Source: Lantana camara (Eukaryota > Streptophyta > Magnoliopsida > Lamiales > Verbenaceae). From it: a stretch of 64,000 nt of DNA. The DNA is taken from assembly GCA_037501455.1 (NCBI GenBank), contig CM074862.1:57009501-57073500 (forward strand), given 5' to 3'. Of this stretch, positions 21,645 through 33,877 are shown one piece after another (the stretch's first letter is position 1; each line of letters starts with the position of its first letter). The position numbers were made by a program, and so were the translations under genes. Below the pieces are notes generated by a model. The model did not search any database, was not told where the DNA came from, and saw nothing but the letters and a program-made list of their open reading frames with translations.

Positions 21645-24600
21645 TGTAACACCCCAAACGGGGGATTCCACATCCCCCGCACTATGAACCAGACCCAGAA
21701 CATGAAATGAAAGTCCATGCCCGAATCCGAATCAGAGCGAACGGGAGACCAACTCACACACTAGGCTAGGCGGATCTAACTTGACCAAAACTCAGAGTGC
21801 GGAAGCAATTAAAACCAACAACAATAGATAGCGGAAGCATTTAAAACAAAACATACAAAGCAGGTGACGGGTTCAACTAGCATAGATACCTAATCCCGTA
21901 TAATAGATCAACAAACATAACAAGTGACGGGTTCAACTAGCATAGATCCCTAGTCCCGAATATCAACATAAAGTAATAATCATCAAGTGCCACAAGGGGC
22001 CGAAAGAGAGCGCCACAAGGGGCTACCGAATAGTAAAGTATAATCTCAAGTCTACGAGCCAAAGCATAAGTAAAGTGTATGAAAAGACAAATGCAAATAG
22101 AAAGACTAGACTGACGAAGTGCAACTCAAAGGACTCACTTCCGCCTAGCAAACGCCAACAATCCTGCAACTAAAAGTGTAAATGAGGGGTCAGTCAACTT
22201 GACCGAGTGAGGGGGCTAACGCACACCCACAATATATATATAAGGAGCATAACACAGAATAAAAGGATGGACTCATGAACCGGGAGTAGGTGTTACATAC
22301 CAAAACATTTTTAAAGAACCCAAATAAGATATAGATATAAGTTTAGAACCCATTTTCCAGAAAGACTCTATCCCGATTCATAATTCCATAACATAATCAA
22401 CTGCTCGGCGAGTACGAGCTTCCAACCTCAACTCCTCATAACATAAATCAAAATCAATCCAACCTCTACACCAATGATGGAGGAGATGTACCGTCCCCAT
22501 ACCATCGAGAATAAACCGTCTAAAATAGACTCACCCTCAAGGGGTTGCGAACCCACAACAGTCCTCCCCGGCCTTAGCCGAAGGCTCAAGATACCACGCC
22601 TCCCTCATCACCCTAAGGTCGCACAATGATATCTCAAATGGAACTACGCAATGGATAAATGCCCCGACGGCCCTAACCGTCCCGGGGGTACCCATTCCGC
22701 AGCTCACCAGGATCGATCCACACACAGATCACAATGGATCACAACATAACAGATCACGATGGATCACATACGCCCATCTTTCATGGCAATCTCGCTACAT
22801 AAGTAAAACACAACTGTTTTTCCAAAATAGCTCACATATGCCTCAAAAACTGGTTTTATATTTACACCCTTCCTACGCGATGGAACTTTAAGCCTCATGA
22901 CCTCCATCCACGCAGGACTCACACAAGACCATCAACATATCATATTCAGCACATACATATCTATAATAGAGTATACTCGCATGCAAGGGTTGAAATTAGC
23001 ATATTAAGGCCATAGGTCGCATAACTATACAAAATCCTAAACCTCACCTCGTAGTAGTAGAGTCTGAGAGTGTGAAGGGCCAAACACTCTAAACCTCGGA
23101 CCCATCGGCACCACCAAACTCTGTGACAAGACATACAGAAGCCCAGACTTAGACTCTATATGAACCAAACAAGACGCACGGCGTTGCTAAACATGATCGT
23201 GGTTTTGCATAAGTGTTCATGTTGTGCTTGGATGAGGTGTCGTGGTCATTCAAGGCAAATCAATGCTCAACAAGGTCATATTTACAAGCAACCATCATGC
23301 AATTCCATATCCAAAGATGCAAGATCAATTTAGGAAGTCAATGTATTCAGAAAATGCATATTAAATCATCCAATATCACAGGGTTCAATTATAATGTTAG
23401 AATTAAGCATCAAGTTCATGTCGAGTTATAAAGTGCATAAGTAAGAGCAACTTGATTATATAAACATACAAAGTTGTTGTACGTAGATGGCATGCTTGAT
23501 ACAAATAAAGAGTGCATTTAATTCACTTAAAGTCATACTTTACAACTTCACAAAATGTTTGGTACACAAGCTCAAGTCACATTCATAGTTTCATAAATAT
23601 TACACTAACACCCCTTCATATCTAAACACATAGCATAAATTCATCACATCGGGATTCAAATTGTAAATCGAAACATTGATGCATATCACAATCCATTCAA
23701 TACATGTTTTCATATACGATTGGAATACATCTCGATCAACAAACCAACAATAACCAATTTATTTGCACTTAAAACAATTAATTCAAATAATCACAATTAC
23801 GCAAAATAATTCGTAATAAATAAACCGAGTGTCCGATTAACGAACGGAAAGTGGCCTTGAACTCACCACAACGAGACGAACATTCTGACCAAACGCCGCC
23901 GGAACGCCACCACTGTAGCTACCGGAATTTGGCCCGACCGCCGATGGGCCGCCGTCAAAAGTCGCCGGAAAAATCCCGAAAAATCATTCCTGAATGAAGT
24001 CTTCGTGCCTGTTCTGAATCCTCAATCAATTTCTGGAAATTCGAAGCCGATTGTCCTAGATCTGAAATCTAAGAGCACGAAAACCCTAAATCTTCAAACT
24101 CAAATTATTTCCAAACCGGTGAACCAAAATACGATCCGAAAGAGGTGTTGACTTACCCATGATGAGCTCTTCGAAAGCCCTAAGGTAGCTTTCCGGAAAA
24201 ATCCTCGGAGCTAGTGCCGCCGTTGCACCGCCACTTTGCCGCCACCGATCCGCTGCCAAACCACCGAATCTGGAGTCGCCTGATCACAGGTCACTAGTTC
24301 TTGTCGTTCCGAACAACTTTCGTGAAGAGCCCGAGACCAAAAGATGGCCGGAAAAGGCCCCCGTTGGCCGCCGAAGTTTCTGCCGCCGCCGCTACAGTAA
24401 CTCACGTTGACGCCGCGAGCTTTGGGCGGCGCGTGCGGCGCCGTCGCTGCTCCGATTTCCACGAATCCGACGTCAACCGAAGAGGCTGGAAGTCTACTTT
24501 CTGGGTCCAAGGCGCGTGTACCAAGAAAATGGCCGGAAAACGCCCCGAAACGCCGGCGAAGTGGCGGCGGTCTGATCGCTCCGCCGCTGCTACTGAAATC

Positions 24601-25342
24601 CGGCCATAACTCCGCCACCGTTCATCTTTAGGCCGTGAAATTGGTACTCTTACGTCGGTCTCGCCGAGATAATCGAAATGGACTATTCGTTTGTTGAATT
24701 CCGTCGAGAAACGATCGAGTTATGGGCTCGTAACCGAAGCCGCGATTGTAACCCGCGGGAGAGAGAAAGTGGGAGAGGAGAGAGAGAGAGAAAAGGGATT
24801 GGGAGAAATGTGTCTTGTGCACAAGCTATATACAACCGGGTATCCTTATCGCGTAGCAAAGATAAATATCGCGTACAATTAATCGTAAATAAAATTGGTA
24901 AAGTTACGAATAAACAATCAAGCTCCGAATTAATTTTACAAATAAAAGTGAAATAGAGATTTATCAATTAGAGTTTAATTCAATTTAATTTTAGAAACTT
25001 TTCGTATAATTTAGCGGCACTTTGTAAACACATGATTGACAAATAATCTCAAGGAATTCAAGTAAACCGAAATTAAACAAGTTAAGTAACATGATGAATT
25101 TGAAATCAACTTGACAATTATTTCATGGAATAAATTTGAATTAAATCAAATTAGATAGTTAGGGTTAAATAGGCGCGTAATTAATCAAGTTGCAATTAAT
25201 CTTAGAATAATTCGAATGAACACATATTAAATTAGATTTACATTAAATCACATAATTCAAGAACTCTTAAATTAAACACACATAAGTGTAGAGACTTAAT
25301 TGTTGATGTCGTAAGAACGCCCTTCGAGAAAACGGGGCGTCA
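21645..25342 (-). repeat. 5' LTR of LARD1
   Basis: 3698 bp, same length as the 3' LTR and near identical. In the plus-strand reading it begins TGTAACACCCC and ends GGGGCGTCA. Confidence 0.93.
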
Positions 25343-25343
25343 C

Positions 25344-25485
25344 ATAAAGTAAAAGCATACCAAACAAGAGCATATAAAGAAGTGTTGCCTCAATTCATTA
25401 TTTTATTCAAAGATTGTCTGTGATTACAATAAGGAAAAGCACAAAGCGGATATACAATCGGCTTTCTAGGGCACTATTCCTAACA
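25344..25485 (-). repeat. 5' LTR of Copia1, remaining part
   Basis: ATAAAGTAAAAGCATACC to CTATTCCTAACA, matching 6835-6977. Followed by the AAGTG target duplication (25486-25490), after which the G1 LTR resumes. Confidence 0.92.
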
Positions 25486-25490
25486 AAGTG

Positions 25491-25887
25491 TCGGTTGGGT
25501 TTTACTTGTGGGATAGCTTGAGTCGTCTTGCATTGTAGTGCTTTTACATTTATTTGTTTATACACTTTTGGGTTTATGTAATATAAAATACTTATGATGT
25601 TTTAGCCTCGATGGGCATTGTATATCTTGTACTTAATCAAGCTTGTTAACTTGACCCCTTTTGATATGTATATATGAGATCTTGGGACTTATGTATGATA
25701 GTTTATTGCATCCGCTACTCTGATTTTATTTCGCTCAGTTTTTTAGGGTCTAGGCCGCCTAGCGAGGGTGTTTTTTTGGTGTGCCTCCCGTTCACTATGG
25801 TTTGGCACGGGTACAAATTCTCGATTTCATTACTCGTGTTGGACTTTAATACGGGGGATGTGGTGGCCTTCGCTCAGGGGTGTTGCA
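25491..25887 (+). repeat. 3' LTR of G1, second part
   Basis: Continues the LTR interrupted at 5033 and ends GGGGTGTTGCA, the near inverse of its TGTAACATCCC start. A small open frame (25674-25901) runs through it and is not a gene. Confidence 0.8.
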
Positions 25888-25905
25888 TGAATAGTCTATG
25901 AAAAT

Positions 25906-26610
25906 GTCAAAGGGAAACGGAAGAGCTTTAAGGGATCGAAGAATGATGGAGAGTATGAAGATGTATCCACTAGGGCATATTACTCGATAATGCCAAAAAA
26001 CACCTCTTTACGGGACCAAAAAATGTAAGAGAAAGATGTCGCGACGCTGAGATTCAAATTTGATAAGGTTTTAGGGAGCTTGGGACTTTGGGGAAAAAGA
26101 ATTTAATCAATCCCTAATGCCAATTAGGGGATTTGTAAACGAAAAAAGTTAATTGCTCGGGGTTAAGTATCACCAATTAGAGATGGAGTTGGGAGAAGTG
26201 TTAAATTATCAAGCTAGGGATTCGTTCAAGAAAACCGAAGTCGAGGAATTCGAGTCACGAACTTTATAAGACATCAACCATGACTCCTCACTCTATCTTA
26301 TTAATGTGAAGGACTCCGAGAAATGGTGAACGGTACAAAAATCACTCATGGTACGTGAATCATTCATCTTTGATCATTATATAATTGTTGTGTGTTTTGT
26401 TCGTGTGTGTTTGTTGTGTGTTTTGCTCGAGTGTGTGGTTTTCACGGTAAGTCGAGGGTGGTGTTTACAACGGTTTTCCGGAGCGAGCAAGAAGTGGTGG
26501 TTAGCTCTTTAGCAAAGGGGCTTCTTGAGTTAGAAGGTACAAATGGTGGAAGTTCGGTAACTATGCTTTAAGGGAATCAAACGATGGGTGATGAATCGAC
26601 TTGGACCCAC
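25906..26610 (+). repeat. E interior, first copy of a ~0.7-kb repeat
   Basis: Begins ATGTCAAAGGGAAACGG and follows 28841-29574 closely, with small indels, up to CGACTTGGAC. Broken open frames; in the second copy the frame at 28830-29012 reads YEDVSTRAYYSIMPKS. Function unknown. Confidence 0.8.
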
Positions 26611-26799
26611 CTATCGTGCGAAACATTTTAGTTGCTCCTAACACGGGTCAAGCAGTGAGGATTTTCTCCAACAAGATTTCAAGAAGTGATCAAACCCCTT
26701 GTGCAACAAGACCTTATCGGGCTAATCCTTGTCGGGACGTCATGACCCTCGAACTTGGGTGAATACGAAAAGTTGTTCAAGCTTGAAACTCGAGCAGAC

Positions 26800-26836
26800 G
26801 AACCTGGGGACCAGGTTCTTCTAAGAGGGGAGTTTT
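26800..26836 (+). promoter_or_regulatory. Pre-PPT hairpin and polypurine tract of E
   Basis: GAACCTGG / CCAGGTTC with a GGA loop (26800-26818), then CTAAGAGGGGAGTTT up to the LTR at 26837. Same hairpin as LARD1. Confidence 0.75.
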
Positions 26837-28840
26837 TGACACCCCGTTTCTTTGGCAATCCAGGTATGATGTCACGAGAGGGTTTCCTACATTTTATTTT
26901 CTCTTTAGATTTAATTTATATTTTGATTTATTCGTTTAAGTGTTTACATGCCCTAAGTGCTTAAATTTCACGTTTAACTTCCGTATTTAATTTCTTTAAC
27001 TTGAATTTAGTTCCCGAACTACATGATTATGTGATATATTTGAATTAGATGTCTATGAACTCGTTTACGTGTTTATTTTATTCATTTTACTTGTTCGTTT
27101 TGGTCGGAGACCATCTCTTGTTTTGGGGGACTCGAGGGCCTGACGGAGCTTTAGCGCACCTTGTGTTCCTGAGGCCACAAAGTGAGATCGAGAATTTCGA
27201 TTCAAATTCCAGAAGTGCCATTGGACTCATAACAAGATTTGGGAGCTAACCAAGACTTGTATTTTTTTGAGCCCGTTTGAGCCTCCGAAATTTGTCCGAA
27301 CCGAGCCACATGCGCGGATTCGCCACCTTGGAGTATTTTGGGCATAACTCTTTCAATATTCAACCTTTTGACTAGATTCTTGGCCCCACTTAACCCCAAA
27401 TCAGCACTTCATCACTCCACTCTCTCTCCATTCGTTCAAGGCAAGAGAACGAAGAAAAGTTTCAGCAAACTTGAACCCTCATGTCTATTCCCATCACTAT
27501 TCACCAAGGAAGAGTTTGGAGCACAAATCTTCATTTAACTCAACCAGATTCAAGGGGTAAGTGTATGATTATTATCTCCATGATTATGTGGTCTTTTTCA
27601 TCCATAAATTCCAGATTTTAATCTAAGTTTTATATGGTTTTGAGGCATGATATGAATAGTAAGGGTTTAAATGTTCATATGAAATTATATGCCAACTCTT
27701 GTGTTATTTGTTGATTTCAAGCTAGATATATGATCACATGAGCCTCAATAATGGTTATATGAACTGAAATTAGTTGGTGGTTGCATGGTTGTTCAGTTGC
27801 CATGAGTGAACCTTGCATTTCATGAAGTTTGAGATGCAAATATGTTGATCCATTTTATCCGATTTCTGGGCCGGTTGTTGTGTGCTTTTGTGTGAAGAAT
27901 TTGTTGTTGTTTTGTACTTAATTTCATTCCTATATGTGTTGCTTTGTTGCCCCCTTCCTCCTCCTCCTTGAAACAGCCCAATTCCTACTTTTTTTCCCGC
28001 TGTAAGCGTTTCCCAGGGCGGGGAGATTTTGTGAAGAAAGTGTCCCCGGGCGGGGACACTTTATGTAGAAAGTTTCTGGACTGTTTTCCCTGGGCATGAA
28101 CTTTTACCTTGTAATTTCCCCGGTCGGGTACCTCTTCATCCGAACTCCGTTTGACTTGATTTTTGGATACGGTCAACTTCTTTGAGTCTAGAACACTCTC
28201 CAATTTGAATCACCTTAAAATTCATTTTGGTTTAGGAGATATAACTATTTTATTTTGGTGTCACCACTTCGCCGAAATTCTGCACTCGTTCAACTTGAAA
28301 CCTCCGTCTTTTTGGATCCCTTTGTGATGTTTTTTATATATCATTGGAAAGGCCTATGCGTCTAGTTTCATTTCCAAGAAGCAAAACATAATTCCCTTTT
28401 CTCAAACTCAAGTTATGCCCGATTTCCTACAGCTTGTTCGTTTCAGTAAAACTGTCAGCTTTGGCCTATTTTCACTCGGAGCCCTATTTTACATTTCTAT
28501 TCAATTTTTCTCGTATATTCTCACCCCGATTTTGATCCTAATATGTTAATATGTTGTAATATGTTATGTTTCATTAATTTTTATAAGTTTATGACCTTGT
28601 TTGCTAAGTGTAATTTTGACGTGAATTCATGATCGATATATGAATGTTTAACGCTTTCTTGCAACTCTTGCTTTCTTGTTGCACTTTAAGCTTATGAATG
28701 TATATGGTATGATATAATATGACAAGTTATGAGTCTAATTCTTGACTTCGTTATGTGATATCTTGTTATTTGCTCCAATATGCCTAAATATGAATCTATA
28801 TGATATGCATTGCATCCATTTAGATTCGTATGCATCGAGG
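26837..28840 (+). repeat. Truncated LTR of E
   Basis: Begins TGACACCCCG after the polypurine tract. About 2.0 kb is present and the expected ...GTTACA or GCTACA end is missing. It joins interior sequence near 28840. Carries a hairpin cluster at 28010-28130. Noncoding. Confidence 0.75.
28010..28130. repeat. Hairpin cluster in E LTR (CCCCGGGCGGGG type)
   Basis: Four units related to TTCCCCGGGCGGGGA. The best is an 11-bp stem AAAGTGTCCCC (28037-28047) with GGGGACACTTT (28052-28062). Others are near 28010, 28087 and 28116. Occupies the same mid-LTR place as the G1 cluster. Confidence 0.75.
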
Positions 28841-29574
28841 CTGTGTCAAAGGGAAATGGAAGAGCTTTAAGGGATCGAAGAATCATGGGGAGTATGAAGA
28901 TGTATCCACTAGGGCATATTATTCGATAATGCCAAAGAGCATCTCTTTACTGGACCACAAAATGCAAGAGAAGGACGCCGCGAGGCTGAGATTCGAATTT
29001 GATAAGGTTTAAGAGACCTTGGGACTTTGGTGGAAAAGATTTTAATCAATCCCTCATGCAGATTAGGGGATTTGTAAACGAGAAAAGAGAATTACTCAGG
29101 GTTAAGTATCCCTAATTAGAGATGGAGTTTGGAGAAGTGTGGAATTATCAAGCTAGGGATTCGTTCAAGAAAACCGAAGTCGAGGAATTCGAGTCACGAA
29201 CTTTATAAGACATCAACCTTAACTCCTCACTCTATCTCATTAATGTGAAGGACTCCGAGAAATGGTTAATGGTACATAAATCATTCAAGGCACGTGCATC
29301 ATTCATCTTTGATCATTATATAATTGTTGTGTGTTTTATTCGTGTATGTTTGTTGTGTGTTTTGGTCGAGTGTGTGGCTTTCGTGGTAAGTCGAGGGTCG
29401 TGTTTACAACGGTTTTCCGGAGCGAGTGAGAAGTGGTGGTTAGCTCTTTAGCAAAGGGACTTCTTGCGTTAGAAGGTACGAATGGTGGGAGTTTGGTAAC
29501 TATGCCATTCGTGTAACACCGAACTCTTGAGTAGTTGGAATGAAACAAACGTTGGGTGATGAATTGACTTGGAC
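28841..29574 (+). repeat. E interior, second copy of the ~0.7-kb repeat
   Basis: Matches 25906-26610. Relative to the first copy it has about 25 extra bases near 29511 (including GTGTAACACCGAACTC). A 60-residue open frame (28830-29012) reads SFKGSKNHGEYEDVST and ends LRFEFDKV. A weakly similar stretch is seen in C near 55770. Confidence 0.78.
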
Positions 29575-29760
29575 TGTAGCGCCCCAAACGGAAGGCAACA
29601 CATCCCCCGCACCGAGACCCGACCCTCATATGAAATGGAAAGTCCATACACGTGCCAAGTCACGATGAATGGAGACCACTCACCAGCTATGCTAGGCGGG
29701 AGCTAACCTCGAAACCAAATAAACAATTTAATAGGATAAAATGCACGTGCGGAAGCATAT
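29575..29760 (-). mobile_element. LTR end fragment F, cut by element B
   Basis: 186 bp beginning TGTAGCGCCCC and containing ATCCCCCGCACCGAGACCCG and AGGCGGGAGCTAAC, words shared with the LTR ends of B and M. It is the 3' end of a minus-oriented LTR inserted after GACTTGGAC in E. The rest lies beyond B, outside the window. Confidence 0.75.
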
Positions 29761-30468
29761 TGTAGCACCTGAGCGCAAGGTACCACATCCCCCGCACCGA
29801 GACCCGACCCGAATATGAAATGGACAATCCATACCCGAGCTAGATCACAGCGAACGGGGACATACATGCTCGCTAAGCTAGGCGGGAGCTAACTTTCGCA
29901 ACCAAAGCGATAATAAAACAGAAAGAATACCAATGCGGAAGCGAAGTACATACATAAATAACAAGATAAGCAAATAACAATGGGTTCAACTAGCGTAGAT
30001 ACCAAATCCCGAAAATCAATAAAATCATAGCACTTCAATTACGGTTTCTTATAAACTCATTCATAATTCATGATAGTGGTAACAATCAATACAAATCTTA
30101 CATCCTCCAACTTAAACAAATCATGATTCAATATGCAGATGAACAGACTCTGGCTTAACCGAAAGACTAAATAGACTTGACTTCCCGCCTAGTACTCCAA
30201 ACCTGCAAGAACACTGTAAACAATCCGGGTTCAGTCTATACGAGACTGGTGGATATAAAATGAGGCATAAGTAACATATACAACAATCTTTAAACATTCT
30301 CATGCAAGTTATAATCCCAAATCAGGTTTTTAGAGCATTTCCCAAGTGGGTGAAATAAATAAGTCATCAAAAGGGATTATAACATTCCTTTTTCATTAGG
30401 TCGTTCGTGGCCCGGCTAGTGGGTGTGCATTATCTCTAACCAACATCTCATGTAGTTCATTAAACATT

Positions 30469-30842
30469 CTTTCTTTCTTTCTTTCTTTCTTGCATAACAT
30501 TCTTTTGTGCACATTCATGAACATTTACACCTTCTTCCTCCGGGTGATCAGCCCGAACCATCCATTTATTGACCAAAAGGGGAACATGACTCCCCAGATG
30601 GCACTGAACATCCATTCCTCGCTAAATCCTAATGAGGTCCGGCTACGCCGTTCATTGGTGGGATTAGTGTGAGGGTTAACCGTCAGCCCCTTGGGTCACC
30701 ACTCACACCAAGTCCCTGGGCCCCATTTTATGCATTCATTCATTCTTTCTCTCCAAAACATTTGGTAGGTTCATAAAAGAAGGGCTTTACTTAAAAAATC
30801 ATTGTCTCTTGAACGACTCTATATATATATATATATATATAC
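30469..30842. repeat. Microsatellites in B LTR
   Basis: A (CTTT)n run of about 23 bp at 30469-30491 and an (AT)n run at 30820-30842. Further AT repeats at 31385-31430 and 31530-31552. They are parts of the LTR and likely length-variable. Confidence 0.85.
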
Positions 30843-31710
30843 TTTTGGCCGAAATCTTTACACATTGGGAGTATATAGGGTCATTTAGGTAAATAGTAGA
30901 GAAACCCACCTGTACGCCTCTTACCGAACAATACCAAGAAGAAAAGGAGACTCGAAAGTGTCCTATGAAACCAACATCTCCGTCCTGGAGAAAACTGTGC
31001 AAAAGAAAACGTAACGTATTCGTGAGACTCAAGAGTCTAAATGAACCATATATGGCGCACGACATGCAATAAACATGATATGAATGCCTAAAAGATGATA
31101 TTATGGAATGAACACGTTCATGTTCACTATTAATGCATTTAAAGACATATAAACATTCATTTCATGAAATGTTTAAATCCATTCAAGATCAATCTTCACA
31201 TTTAAATCAAATTTATCCAAGAAATTCAAATATGATCATAGCACGTATTAAATCGCATTTACAATTAGAAATTAGACAAATAAATACATTCAAATCAAGA
31301 TCGAAAATTAAATAAGAACATGAAATAGGTAACAATTAAATTATATAATTCAATTAAATCAAATAATATTTAATACATAATAAACATATATATATAAATA
31401 TATATACATATATATATATATATATACGTAGACATGCATGTTCAACTAATAATCCCATGCATGCAAACCTAATTTATTAAACATGCATGCAATTTAACAA
31501 AACATAATGTGCATGCAAACATACTTATACATATATATATATATATATATATACACGTAAATCTACATGCTCCTAATAACATGCATGCAAACAATTAAAA
31601 ATAATCATATGCATACCTTAAACCATTACACATGCACATGCAAACAACCATAACAAGTAAAGAAAGGAAAAAAAAAAAAAGAAGTAGCAGCACAACGGTA
31701 GTCCAGAATC

Positions 31711-31775
31711 GATCTCCCCGCTCGGGGAGATTTTGTGTAGCAAAAGTCCCAGCCCGGGCCCCGCCCGGGGAGATC
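31711..31775. repeat. Hairpin cluster in B LTR
   Basis: ATCTCCCCG / CGGGGAGAT with a two-base loop (31712-31731), then a second GC-rich inverted repeat (31746-31775, CCCAGCCCGGG...CCCGGGGAGATCC). The intervening GGGGAGATTTTGTG-AG--AAAGT word also occurs in E (28020-28042), but relative to the LTR direction it is inverted. Confidence 0.72.
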
Positions 31776-33332
31776 CATTCCAGTACGTAGCAGCAGACCG
31801 CAAAGCAAGTAATTCCCCTATTCTAATTCAAGAATTCACAGCAGCAGATATCTCACAAATGAGGCAGTGGATTTAGCAGCAAAAATGGCACTAGAACTCT
31901 CACAAATGACCGATCATATACAGCAGTTAAGCAAGGAAAACGCAGCAACTGTGGACAGCAAGAAAATCGAGCCAAAACAGGGCAAAACAATGAAAAAACA
32001 GAGCAGCAGTTGTTCCAATTCATCCCAACATATTCAGGTAAGCTAGGCCAGCAAATATGTAGCAACACAACTCCAAATCATCATACAAATCAGCCCCAAT
32101 GATGCTCAAACGTGAGAAGAAGGTATATGTGATCATTTCATGAATGTTCCTCAAAGTGCCATTAATGGAATCTCATGAATGCTTCAACTACCACATAATC
32201 AATGATCATAAATGAGAAGAGGGAGTCAAGATAATCATATTCATCCTTGGAATCAACCAAATTCCTCAAGAAATGAAAGAGATCAACATATATGATCACA
32301 ACCTAACTATTCACTAAGTCAGCCAAAAAAATCCATGAACACATGCTCAAAATTGGGGATGAAAGGATCAGAATGACTCATAATGAATGTATATTACAAA
32401 CCTAAGCTTACCTTGTGGATGGGATGAAGTTTGAAGGAGATTTGAGCTTTGAATCTCCAAGGGTGACAAGAGCTACGGGAAAACTGGAGAGCCAAAGGTT
32501 TTGGCTTAGTTTTCTCTAAGTGGTGAAGGTTATCTCGGTTTGGGGTGGTTAAGGTTGGTTATAGGGTTGAGTTAGGGTTCCAAATCATCAAACCATAGTT
32601 AATTTGGTCAAGGTTTGATAAAGTTATGGTCATTTTAGTAAACTGTGGCAGATTTGGTTTCCTTTGCACGTTTTGGTTGAATTTCGGAGGTCCAATGGCT
32701 TTAGAAAAATATGAGGCTAAGTTCATTAAACTCGAATTTTCGTTATGAGTTCAGGGAAGTTGACGAAACTCAAATCCGAGTTTCCTAGCTCAAGATATCA
32801 AATACGGAACCAAGGGTGCGCTAATTGCTCGTTAGCCCCCGATTTGGTTCCACAATTCAAATTAAATTCGTTACCACGTCAAATGAGTTCGAAAACATAA
32901 ACCGAGCATATAGACATCTTCATAACACATAAATCTACAACATATTAAATTTCTATGACATTTCGATATCAATTCATATAAGAACGAAGCACGAATAAAT
33001 ATTCACGAGCATAATCTTAATAAATTCATACATTATAAATTAAAACTAAAATTTAAATTCTATTTTAAATTAAAACAAAGTCAACGGACAATTGAAATTA
33101 ATTCAGATAATTAAGGATATCGGTTAATTAACATTAATCACTTAATTAACAAAACAAATCATTATATTAACGAAATGCAACATTATAAATAAAATAAAAT
33201 AATAACAATTTAAATTAAAAAAATAAATATTTAAAACACTTATAAACAATTAATCACACAGTTAAATGATTTAATTGCTCAATTTATAACAAATACGACA
33301 TATTAGTATAAATGAGAAACCGGGGCGTTACA

Positions 33333-33877
33333 ATCTCTCCCCCTTAAAAAGAATCCGTCCTCGGATTCACTGCACGCCTAAAAACAACCAATGAGAGATT
33401 CCCCGTCTCTCACAAGCAATCAGGAGAGAGCCCCGTCTCTCGAGCAGCAATGAGAGAACCCCATCTCTAGCAAGCAAAGAGAGTACCCCGTCTCTCAAAC
33501 AAAATAAGAGAGTCCCCGTCTCTTACAAACAACGAGAGCACCCCGTCTCTCAAACAAAAATAGAGCAAGGAAGTCTCCAATACTCCCAAGCAACGCACGC
33601 GAAACCATAATTAAAATCACGTAAGACACCCAAAGTAGGTAATAGATATCATCCACGTTGATCGTCAATTACTCCAAGTAATTTAACATGATAAGGAATC
33701 AAAGCAGCTAACACAAAAAAAATTATTTAAGTTAAATTTGCATAGATGCTTCATGTACCGTTCACCGTAGTTGCATAATTTAGAACTGTGAGTTTGGTTG
33801 TATAGTGCAGGATCTGCCCTGAAAGTGAATGCAGAGCTTGACTCGCCTTTAGTTTCTTTAGCATATCCCAGTGACGC
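33333..33877 (-). mobile_element. Element B interior, left part
   Basis: Begins with the complement of the polypurine tract (33333-33349), then the hairpin GAATCCG / CGGATTC with a 4-base loop (33351-33368), then a hairpin array (33391-33560). Noncoding. Interrupted at 33878 by element C (GACGC duplicated) and resumes at 59537. Confidence 0.8.
33391..33560 (-). repeat. Hairpin array in B interior
   Basis: Six units of about 28-30 bp of the form GAGAG-(ATT/CC/AA)-CCCCGT-CTCTC with A-rich spacers. Direct repeat and local inverted repeat at once. Related to the LARD1 array. Confidence 0.78.

Larger units (their letters stand above)
15529..25342 (-). mobile_element. LARD1: large non-autonomous LTR retrotransposon
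   Basis: Two direct LTRs of 3698 bp each (15529-19226 and 21645-25342) flank a 2418-bp interior without any recognisable gag or pol. The minus orientation is set by the primer-binding site at 21619-21636 and the polypurine tract at 19227-19244. Over the 1.6 kb compared by eye the LTRs differ at about 1 in 100 positions, fewer than Copia1's LTRs, as expected for the later insertion. ATAAA at 15524-15528 and at 25344-25348 (one base off) suggest an imperfect target duplication. Its leader after the primer-binding site closely matches that of D. Confidence 0.92.
5034..25485 (-). mobile_element. Ty1/copia element Copia1, interrupted in its 5' LTR
   Basis: Complete insertion on the minus strand, bounded by TGTTGG...CTAACA LTRs and flanked by AAGTG on both sides (5029-5033 and 25486-25490). 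Order along the minus strand: 5' LTR (13232-25485, itself interrupted), primer-binding site, 2.3-kb leader, gag, protease, integrase, reverse transcriptase, RNase H, polypurine tract (6978-6988, AAGTGGGAGAT on the minus strand), 3' LTR (5034-6977). Integrase before reverse transcriptase defines the copia order. Tork/Angela-like affiliation is only an impression. All coding parts carry disabling changes. Confidence 0.93.
1..25887 (+). mobile_element. Ty3/gypsy chromovirus G1, 3' part, split by nested insertions
   Basis: Plus-strand chromovirus (Tekay/Del-like by its domain order and C-terminal chromodomain) whose 5' half lies left of the window. Visible order: reverse transcriptase, RNase H, integrase, chromodomain, pre-PPT hairpin, polypurine tract, 3' LTR. 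The LTR begins TGTAACATCCC at 2378 and ends GGGTGTTGCA at 25887, but bases 5034-25490 are a later Copia1 insertion with its target duplication. Removing them rejoins the LTR cleanly. The pol is broken by stops, frameshifts and a deletion, so this is an old immobile copy. Its target duplication cannot be checked because the 5' end is outside the window. Confidence 0.9.
25888..29574 (+). mobile_element. Degenerate non-autonomous element E (interior-LTR-interior)
   Basis: Order: interior segment (25906-26799), pre-PPT hairpin, polypurine tract, LTR start (26837), truncated LTR to about 28840, then a second copy of the interior segment (28841-29574), cut at 29575 by LTR fragment F. No primer-binding site is seen between LTR and second interior. 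The arrangement fits a tandem LTR-interior-LTR-interior product of unequal recombination followed by deletion. No pol domain recognised. Confidence 0.7.
29761..33332 (-). repeat. 3' LTR of element B
   Basis: 3572 bp, plus-strand reading TGTAGCACCTGAGCG to CGGGGCGTTACA, followed by the complement of a polypurine tract. It includes a (CTTT)n run (30469-30491), long (AT)n runs (30820-30842, 31385-31430, 31530-31552), an A-rich tract near 31670 and a hairpin cluster at 31711-31775. No gene. Confidence 0.85.
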
